Positions 59,056-64,000 of a stretch of 64,000 bases of DNA are shown piece by piece (positions within the stretch are counted from its first letter, which is position 1; the number at the start of each line of letters is the position of its first letter). A program made the translations under genes and the position numbers. The DNA is from Streptomyces sp. NRRL S-37. GTDB lineage: Bacteria > Actinomycetota > Actinomycetes > Streptomycetales > Streptomycetaceae. The stretch covers positions 100,786 through 164,785 of the forward strand of contig NZ_JOIZ01000014.1 of assembly GCF_000721605.1 (NCBI RefSeq), read 5' to 3'. The notes under the pieces were generated by a model. That model had not been told where the DNA came from. It saw only the letters and a program-made list of their open reading frames with translations, and did not search any database.

Positions 59056-59982
59056 GTGAGCGCAGCGACAACGCGAAGCCGCACCCCCGACCGTCTGTGC
59101 GCCGAGGCCGTCGACCTCGCCCGCGCCGCAGCCGAGGAGGTCGCCGCGCCAGGGGTCGTGGGCGGACACGAGGGGCTGGTCTCCGAGGGCGACCGCGTCG
59201 TCACCCACTTCTTCGGGTGCCACGAGCCCGGCTACCGCGGCTGGCGCTGGGCCGTCACCGTGGCCCGCGCCTCCCGCGCCAAGATCGTCACGGTCGACGA
59301 GGCGGTGCTGCTGCCCGGCCCCGACGCGGTCCTCGCCCCGGAGTGGGTGCCGTGGAGCGAGCGGCTGCGCCCCGGCGACATGGGCCCCGGCGACCTCCTC
59401 CCCATCGAGGCCGAGGACCTGCGCCTGGAGCCCGGTTTCTCCGGTGAGGAGGAGCCGCCGCCGAGCTCCGCGGTCTCCCACGAGATGGCCGACCTGGTGG
59501 AGGCGGAGGACGCCGAGGTCACGGCCGGCGCCCCGGCCGGCCTGCCGGTCGCCCCGTCCCGCGGTTCGATCGCGGCGGTCGCCGAGGAACTCGGCATGCG
59601 CCGTGCCCGGGTCCTGTCCCGCTACGGCCTGCACAGCGCCGCCGACCGCTGGGAGGAGTCGTTCGGAGCGAAGACGCCGATGGCGCAGGCGGCCCCCGCC
59701 TCGTGCGTCTCGTGCGGCTTCCTCACTCCCATCGGCGGCTCGTTGGGCCAGGCGTTCGGGGTGTGCGCCAACGAGTTCTCCCCGGCCGACGGCCATGTCG
59801 TCTCCCTGGCCTACGGCTGTGGCGGCCACTCCGAGGCGGCGGTCATGCCGAAGCCTCCGCAGCCGGCCCCGCCGGTCATCGACGAGACCCGCGTCGACCC
59901 CTTCCCCCTCCGCCCCGCCCCCGACTCCGGCTCGGTCCCGGCGACGGAGGACGCCTTGTCGGCGGAGCTGGGGCACTCGTAG
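59056..59982 (+). CDS. DUF3027 protein
   Basis: 308 residues from GTG 59056. The DUF3027 domain is obvious: AEAVDLARAAAEEVA, HFFGCHEPGYRGWRWAVTVARASR, LPGPDAVLAPEWVPWSERLRPGDMGPGDLLP, and a later Cys cluster CVSCGFLTPIGGSLGQAFGVCANEFSP...YGCGGH likely binding zinc. Function unknown; the family is conserved in actinobacteria. An earlier GTG (59025) is possible. Confidence 0.85.
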   Translation: MSAATTRSRTPDRLCAEAVDLARAAAEEVAAPGVVGGHEGLVSEGDRVVTHFFGCHEPGYRGWRWAVTVARASRAKIVTVDEAVLLPGPDAVLAPEWVPWSERLRPGDMGPGDLLPIEAEDLRLEPGFSGEEEPPPSSAVSHEMADLVEAEDAEVTAGAPAGLPVAPSRGSIAAVAEELGMRRARVLSRYGLHSAADRWEESFGAKTPMAQAAPASCVSCGFLTPIGGSLGQAFGVCANEFSPADGHVVSLAYGCGGHSEAAVMPKPPQPAPPVIDETRVDPFPLRPAPDSGSVPATEDALSAELGHS

Positions 59983-60002
59983 GCGGGAGCGGCTCGCCGG
60001 CC

Positions 60003-60029
60003 ACGGCGTGACGGATCACGTCACGCCGT
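60003..60029. terminator. Hairpin after the DUF3027 gene
   Basis: ACGGCGTGAC-N7-GTCACGCCGT: a perfect 10-bp stem between convergent stops. Confidence 0.65.
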
Positions 60030-60046
60030 GACGGACGGGGCGGGGC

Positions 60047-60613
60047 TCAGCGCCGCTGTTCGACGTCCTCGATCGAGGACGGGCCCATCTGGCCGGCGCC
60101 GGCGTACTCGGGCATCGTCATGGGCTTGTCGAAGAGGAAGAACGACTGGTTCGTCCCCACGGTGAACTCCATGTACGCGCCGGTCGTGGCGTCGAAGCCG
60201 TAGTACGCGTGGCACATGGAGCCCGCCGAGTACGTGCCGTCCATACCGGGCTGCGGCAGGACCGCCACGCCGTGGGACGTGCTCTCCATCCGCTCGGTCG
60301 GGGTGAGCATCTTGCAGCGGGGCACCGGCAGGCCCTTCATGATGAAGTACCCGTACTCGCCCTTGGCGTTCTGGATGTAGACGTACGACAGCTTGCCCCG
60401 CTTGCCCCAGGTCTCGACCCACTGGTTGATCGCCTCACGGGTCGGCGAGTACTCCATGCGGCCCGCGGGCTGCCGCGCCACAAGCCGGTCGTAGCCGTCC
60501 TGCTTGGCCTTGTTCTCCTTGTCCTGGCTGGAGTCGTCGGTGCAGGAGGCCAGTCCGAGGCCCAGAGCGAGCACCGAGACGGCGGTCAGGGTGATGCGTG
60601 CGATCCTGCGCAT
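60047..60613 (-). CDS. Lipoprotein of unknown function
   Basis: 188 residues. MRRIARITLTAVSVLALGLGLASC is a signal with lipobox LASC, so the protein is anchored outside the membrane. The rest (YSPTREAINQWVETWGKRGKLSYVYIQNAKGEYGYFIMKG, CKMLTPTERMES, MCHAYYGFDA) has two Cys and no recognised domain. It lies 23 bp downstream of a membrane-anchored protein gene on the same strand and is probably cotranscribed. Confidence 0.75.
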   Translation of the reverse strand: MRRIARITLTAVSVLALGLGLASCTDDSSQDKENKAKQDGYDRLVARQPAGRMEYSPTREAINQWVETWGKRGKLSYVYIQNAKGEYGYFIMKGLPVPRCKMLTPTERMESTSHGVAVLPQPGMDGTYSAGSMCHAYYGFDATTGAYMEFTVGTNQSFFLFDKPMTMPEYAGAGQMGPSSIEDVEQRR

Positions 60614-60636
60614 GGTCGGTCGTCCCCTTCCCGGGA

Positions 60637-61083
60637 TCAGGCGGTGCAGGTCGTCTTCTCGGCGTCGGCGTCGAGCCGGTAGGGCAGGTCCTTGTCACGG
60701 AAGGGCGCGCGGTGCTCCTGGGCGGCCTTCGTGTTGTAGTCGTTGACGGACTCGATCCGTGTCGCCCGCAGCGCGGTGACCGACTGGTCGATCTGGGCCC
60801 TGCGCGCCTCGGACGCCGACTCCCGCTCCTGCTGGAGCGCCAGGATCGTCCCCTCGGCGTTCTGCACGGCCTCGCACAGGTCGAAGAACTCCTCGTACGT
60901 CGTCAGCCGGAACGCGCCGGACCCGACGGTCCGCTCCCGCTCCTCGGCCTCGCCGCGGAACGGCGCCGTGATCCACCCGGCGCCCCCGAAGGCGAACGCG
61001 CCGACCATGTACAGAATCGCCAGGCCGGCGATCCCGCAGACGAGCCATGTGCCGATCCGTGCTCCCGCGCGTAATTCCCCCAC
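60637..61083 (-). CDS. Membrane-anchored hypothetical protein
   Basis: 148 residues from GTG 61083 (GGAAGGGAAG upstream). One transmembrane helix at about 12-34 (GTWLVCGIAGLAILYMVGAFAFG) precedes an extracytoplasmic region rich in Glu and Arg (RGEAEERERTVGSGAFR, LQQERESASEARRAQIDQ) that is probably coiled coil. Cys residues flank the coil. No domain recognised; partner of the lipoprotein gene. Confidence 0.7.
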   Translation of the reverse strand: MGELRAGARIGTWLVCGIAGLAILYMVGAFAFGGAGWITAPFRGEAEERERTVGSGAFRLTTYEEFFDLCEAVQNAEGTILALQQERESASEARRAQIDQSVTALRATRIESVNDYNTKAAQEHRAPFRDKDLPYRLDADAEKTTCTA

Positions 61084-61378
61084 GGCACTTCCCTTCCGGG
61101 CTGTCCACCACAGGCGCGGAGACCGGCACCCGGCAACGCGCCTCTCCCGTAGGATCGTTGAACGATCCTCCCATCCTGACAACCCCTCGTGCGACTGATT
61201 TCCCGTCGATCGGGCCTCGCGCCACCATCGGGGCGCGAGGGCTCGCGCCCCGTCCACGCTCCTCGGATGGACACACGCGCCCATCGCCGCCGAGGGACTT
61301 ACGGCACCCGACCGGAGGGGATCCTCGGTTCGGCCCAGATCGTCCTGCGTGGAAAACGGCGGGCAGCCCCCATAAGGG
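61084..61378. other. Intergenic region
   Basis: 295 bp. I see no gene or structured element I can support, beyond short GC-rich dyads. Confidence 0.3.
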
Positions 61379-62215
61379 TCAGGACTGCGGGACGGTGCTC
61401 GCCGGACGGCAGTCGCGGCAGTGGGTTTCGGTTTCGGGGGCGCGGAAGGCGCGGTCGCAGCCGTCGCAGTTGTGCAGGGGGTGGCGGACCGGTGGGGGAG
61501 CGGCCGGTGCGCGGAACGGGGGCGAGGGCGGGAGTTGGGCGGTGAGGCGGTGGGCGAGGAGGGCCGCGGGGCGGTGCAGGGGCTCGTCGGGGAGGTCGGT
61601 GGTGAGGGCGTGGCGTAGGGCGGTGGGGGTGACCTCGCGTTCGAGCCAGGCGGCGACTCCGGGGGCGAGGTGGGCGGTGTCGGTGGTGGAGAGCAGCAGG
61701 CGGGGGTCACGGCTGCGCAGGCCGGTGAGGAGGTCGGTGGCCTGTTGGAGGAGGGCCGGGGCGGGGTGACCGGGCTGGGGGACGGCGGGGAGGGCTTTAC
61801 GGGGCCGGGGTCGGGGTGCCGGGCGGAGGTGGGGGGTGTGTTGCTTCGCCGGGCGGGGTCGGGGTGTGTGTTCCCCCGGTGGGAGGGGGTGGGATGTGTG
61901 TTGCTCTGCCGGGTGGGGCTGCGGGGTGGGGCAGTCGGTGGGGGCCGGTTCGCGTCGGTGGTGGGGCTGGTTGCAGGAGGTGGTGCGGGTGATGATGTGG
62001 CCGGTGGGGGTGCGGATGCGTTCGCGGCGGAGGTAGCCGTGGGTCTCCAGTTCGTGCAGGGCGTTGGCGATGCGTTTGGTGCCTTCTTTGAAGCGGGCGG
62101 CGAGGCTCTTGATGTCCACGGGGGTGCCGGCGGGCAGCGACTGGATGTGGCAGGCGAGGCCGATGGCGACCAGGGACAGCTCGGGGTGCTGGGTGAGGTG
62201 GTTGCCGATCACCAC
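61379..62215 (-). CDS. Helix-turn-helix protein with Cys cluster, start unclear
   Basis: 278 residues as drawn. VVIGNHLTQHPELSLVAIGLACHIQSLPAGTPVDIKSLAARFKEGTKRIANALHELETHGYLRRERIRTPTGHI is a winged-helix domain known from Streptomyces; a Pro/His/Thr-rich linker follows, then CDGCDRAFRAPETETHCRDC, a zinc-ribbon-like end. The frame stays open upstream through residues (SAPLRSAHTTRF) that look conserved, but no ATG, GTG or TTG occurs there within 60 bp, so the GTG at 62215 may be a shortened start. Confidence 0.6.
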   Translation of the reverse strand: MVIGNHLTQHPELSLVAIGLACHIQSLPAGTPVDIKSLAARFKEGTKRIANALHELETHGYLRRERIRTPTGHIITRTTSCNQPHHRREPAPTDCPTPQPHPAEQHTSHPLPPGEHTPRPRPAKQHTPHLRPAPRPRPRKALPAVPQPGHPAPALLQQATDLLTGLRSRDPRLLLSTTDTAHLAPGVAAWLEREVTPTALRHALTTDLPDEPLHRPAALLAHRLTAQLPPSPPFRAPAAPPPVRHPLHNCDGCDRAFRAPETETHCRDCRPASTVPQS

Positions 62216-62285
62216 GAAGCGGGTGGTGTGCGCTGAGCGTAGAGGTGCCGAGGGGGCGGAAATCCAGCCGAGCCGGTGATGTTCA

Positions 62286-62316
62286 CCCGCCCGAGTGACG
62301 ACACGCCTCGGGCGGG
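62286..62316. terminator. Terminator-like hairpin
   Basis: A perfect 10-bp stem CCCGCCCGAG/CTCGGGCGGG with an 11-base loop. Confidence 0.5.
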
Positions 62317-62373
62317 AAAGGGTGGGGTTTGGTGGGGTGCTTTTCCCCGAGTTCTTTCCTGGGAAGGCGCCGA

Positions 62374-62409
62374 CGGCACCGGAGCTTCAGATCTCGGGTT
62401 CCGGTGCCG
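62374..62409. terminator. Terminator-like hairpin
   Basis: A perfect 10-bp stem CGGCACCGGA/TCCGGTGCCG with a 16-base loop. Confidence 0.45.
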
Positions 62410-62580
62410 TGACGGGTGGTTCGGGCTTGTGCGGGGGGCTGGCAGGTGGGTGCTGTGGGGAAAAGCGTGAGCAGTCGGCGGGGAAATGTCATGCGGGCGC
62501 TCGGATGAGCGGCAAGGGGACAGTGATGGCTGAAGTGTGCGCGTATCGGGAAAGACGTCATGCCCAGGGGCGGGCCGGCG

Positions 62581-62963
62581 TCAGCTCCCCGGCTCCCGCA
62601 GCGGGGCGTGGGACGTCGGCGGTTCCGGCGGGGTGAGGCGCAGCTCGGTCCAGACGGTCTTGTGCGGGAAGCGGCCCTCGGTCACACCCCAGCGGTCCGC
62701 GAGCGCTTCGACCAGCAGCAGGCCCCGGCCGGACTCGGCGTCCGGGGAGGCCGGTCGGAGTTCGGGGAGGCGTTCGCCGCGTTGACGGCCGGCTCCGCGA
62801 TGACCTGACGAGCAGGGTCCACGGGCAACCCCCGGGAGCGCAGTTGGCCTGCTCCCAGTCGCCGGGCTTGATGAGCGCCGCGTGGCGTGGGAGAGGGCAA
62901 CACGCTGAAGTTGCGGACGGGGACGGCGGGTTCGGCGGTTTGCTGATTCACATCACTCAACAT
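62581..62963 (-). pseudogene. Decayed RsbW-like ATP-binding regulator
   Basis: The N-terminus (MLSDVNQQTAEPAVPVRNFSVLPSPTPRGA...DPARQVIAEPAVNAAN) and the C-terminus (SPDAESGRGLLLVEALADRWGV, then RFPHKTVWTELRLTPPEPP) of an ATPase common in Streptomyces are both present but in different frames. The middle, including the rest of the N-box, the Asp of the G1 box and about 35 residues, is missing. It therefore cannot bind ATP. It is divergent from the XRE pseudogene of the same trio. Confidence 0.75.
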
Positions 62964-63110
62964 GGCCGGATCCGCCTACCTCGGATGGTGACTCAGCGCA
63001 TGCGTACAGTCACTGTCCGGTGGTTGTCCGGTGCTGTCGTGGCTGTTCCGACGGTTGATACGGGCAGGACGCCGGGTGCGTCACGGACCACGACGAGGGA
63101 GAGGTGCGGT

Positions 63111-63591
63111 ATGACGGCGGTCGAGGCGGAGACGGGACAGTGACTCAAGACCGAGGCGGACGAGCCGGGTTGGGAAGTGGACCCGGACGACGAGTGGGGC
63201 GTCGCGGTCATCACGACCGTCGGACGGCAACTGAAGCTGCGCCGCGAGGCGGCGGGGATGCGGGCCGCCGAGTTCGGCCGGATCGTCGGGTACGGCGAAG
63301 ACATGGTGTACAAGATCGAGGGCGGCAAGCGGATCCCCCGGCAGGAGTTCCTGGACAAGGCGGACGAGGTCCTGAACGCGGGCGGCCTCATCGCGGCGGC
63401 CTGGGAGGACGTGAAGAAGGTCCGGTACCCGAAGACCGTTCGGGCGCTGGGAAAGTTGGAGGCCAGGGCGGTCGGCCTCCGATCCGAAACAGTTGCGCAT
63501 CCTTGAGCTGCGGTATGGCACGATCCGAGCTCAGGCATTCTCTCCACGCGAGTCACTGGCCTTCGTCGAACAACTGCTGGGAGAAACATGA
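63111..63591 (+). pseudogene. Decayed XRE (WhiJ-like) regulator
   Basis: ATG 63111 has GAGAGGTG upstream but hits an in-frame TGA at 63141; the frame then continues with EADEPGWEVDPDDEWGVAVITTVGRQLKLRREAAGMRAAEFGRIVGYG, a standard HTH. After LGKLEARAVG the DUF5753 sensory domain is absent, and its last 34 residues (KQLRILELRYGTIRAQAFSPRESLAFVEQLLGET) follow out of frame. The original stop overlaps the DUF397 ATG (ATGA), as in intact copies. A 109-residue HTH-only product from GTG 63177 might still be made. Confidence 0.75.
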
Positions 63592-63797
63592 TCCGCAAGA
63601 CCACCGCCGGGAACGCCTCTGAGCCGGCTTGGTTCAAGAGCAGCTACAGCGGTGGCAACGACGGCAACTCCTGCGTCGAGCTCGCCCTCACCCCCGGCGC
63701 CGTCCACGTCCGCGACTCCAAGAACCTCATGGGTCCCCGTCTCGCCTTCGCCCTGGACGCGTGGGCGCGTTTCGTCCCGTACGCGTCCGGGGACTGA
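63588..63797 (+). CDS. DUF397 protein
   Basis: 69 residues: PAWFKSSYSGGNDGNSCVELALTPGAVHVRDSKNL and AFALDAWARFVPYASGD, the DUF397 domain end to end. These small proteins accompany XRE and RsbW-like partners in Streptomyces and BldB/WhiJ-type developmental control. Here both partners are pseudogenes, so this one is left without its own regulators. Its start overlaps the remnant stop of the XRE gene. Confidence 0.9.
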   Translation: MIRKTTAGNASEPAWFKSSYSGGNDGNSCVELALTPGAVHVRDSKNLMGPRLAFALDAWARFVPYASGD

Positions 63798-63805
63798 TCG
63801 CCGAA

Positions 63806-63841
63806 AGCGACCCCGGGAACGGAGTCGTTCTCGGGGTCGCT
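63806..63841. terminator. Terminator after DUF397 gene
   Basis: AGCGACCCCG and CGGGGTCGCT form a 10-bp stem extended by inner GAACG/CGTTC. It lies between convergent genes. Confidence 0.75.
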
Positions 63842-63866
63842 CGGGTGGTGCCGGGTGCGCGGTGGG

Positions 63867-64000
63867 TCAGACCGTCACGCCGTTGGCGCGCAGGAACTTC
63901 GCCGGGTCCACGGCGGAGCCGTAGTTCGGGGTGGTGCGGATCTCGAAGTGCAGGTGCGGGCCGCTGGAGTTGCCGGTGTTGCCGGACAGGGCGATCTTCT
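63867..64000 (-). CDS. M23-family peptidase (C-terminal end only)
   Basis: The last 44 residues before TGA at 63867-63869: IALSGNTGNSSGPHLHFEIRTTPNYGSAVDPAKFLRANGVTV. SGPHLHFEIR is the HLHxE-type end of the LytM/M23 zinc peptidase active site, and DPAKFL is its usual close. It should cut cell-wall peptide cross-links. The rest of the gene, including any signal peptide and upstream riboswitch, lies outside the window. Confidence 0.85.
   Translation of the reverse strand, partial: KIALSGNTGNSSGPHLHFEIRTTPNYGSAVDPAKFLRANGVTV

Larger units (their letters stand above)
62216..62580. other. Intergenic region with two hairpins
   Basis: 365 bp without a supported gene between two leftward coding regions. 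CCCGCCCGAG-N11-CTCGGGCGGG (62286-62316) and CGGCACCGGA-N16-TCCGGTGCCG (62374-62409) could terminate transcription from the pseudogene side or from the opposite direction. Confidence 0.45.

Overview
This is a high-GC (about 70%) actinobacterial chromosome segment, almost certainly Streptomyces. The signs are strong third-position GC bias, frequent GTG and TTG starts, leaderless-looking promoters, one rare TTA codon, CIRCE/HrcA, DasR, BldD and Crp-type sites, futalosine-pathway genes, and gene order that I recall as the core S. coelicolor region around SCO4275-SCO4340 (cdgB, nagA-nagK, thrC-groEL2, murQ, mqnD-mqnB). That synteny is from memory; no search was run.

Layout. 0-6.3 kb: housekeeping and stress genes (flavoprotein fragment, pentapeptide-repeat protein, M1 peptidase lipoprotein, TerD, ArfB-like rescue factor, acetyltransferase, flavin reductase). 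6.3-9.4 kb: the diguanylate cyclase gene cdgB behind a BldD box and a Crp-consensus palindrome, then a membrane-anchored carbohydrate-binding protein. 9.4-14.2 kb: an amino-sugar locus, with nagK-nagA and a PfkB kinase divergent from an orphan sugar-binding lipoprotein and two DasR (dre) sites between them. 14.3-19.6 kb: an apparently inserted, bidirectional seven-gene island (WbqC, YdcF and a TTA-containing XRE-TPR regulator on one arm; a recombinase-like protein, an RsbW-type ATPase, an adenosylhomocysteinase-like protein and a NUDIX protein on the other), flanked by an exact 25-bp inverted repeat. 19.7-23.0 kb: trehalose and glucosylglycerate genes (otsB, otsA, gpgS). 23.1-27.7 kb: a SAM-I riboswitch ahead of a threonine-synthase-like gene and a MoaD/ThiS-like sulfur carrier, then a cold-shock gene and groEL2 behind two tandem CIRCE elements.

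27.7-38.5 kb: Old Yellow Enzyme, MFS exporter, murQ with an RpiR-type regulator, small hypotheticals, mycothiol-enzyme-like proteins and cutC with a dre-like site. 38.7-47.3 kb: a HelD-like ATPase, an MmyB-type regulator divergent from an aldo/keto reductase, and a regulator divergent from a DUF4097-ABC exporter operon across an unusually AT-rich, repeat-filled operator region. 47.3-54.6 kb: XPB helicase, two tiny secreted-peptide genes, a large XPB/WYL-type helicase-associated protein, a protein with an Ala-Arg-Glu-Asp repeat tract, and a HAD phosphatase. 54.7-61.1 kb: a cold-shock protein with a C-terminal extension, menaquinone genes mqnD-mqnB, lipoproteins, an MFS protein and a DUF3027 protein. 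61.4-64.0 kb: a helix-turn-helix protein, a decayed ATPase/XRE/DUF397 trio in which only DUF397 is intact, and the end of an M23 peptidase gene.

Best candidates for something undescribed are the 14.3-19.6 kb island and the riboswitch-controlled thrC-like/sulfur-carrier pair. No tRNA, rRNA, CRISPR array, transposase or replication origin was recognised.
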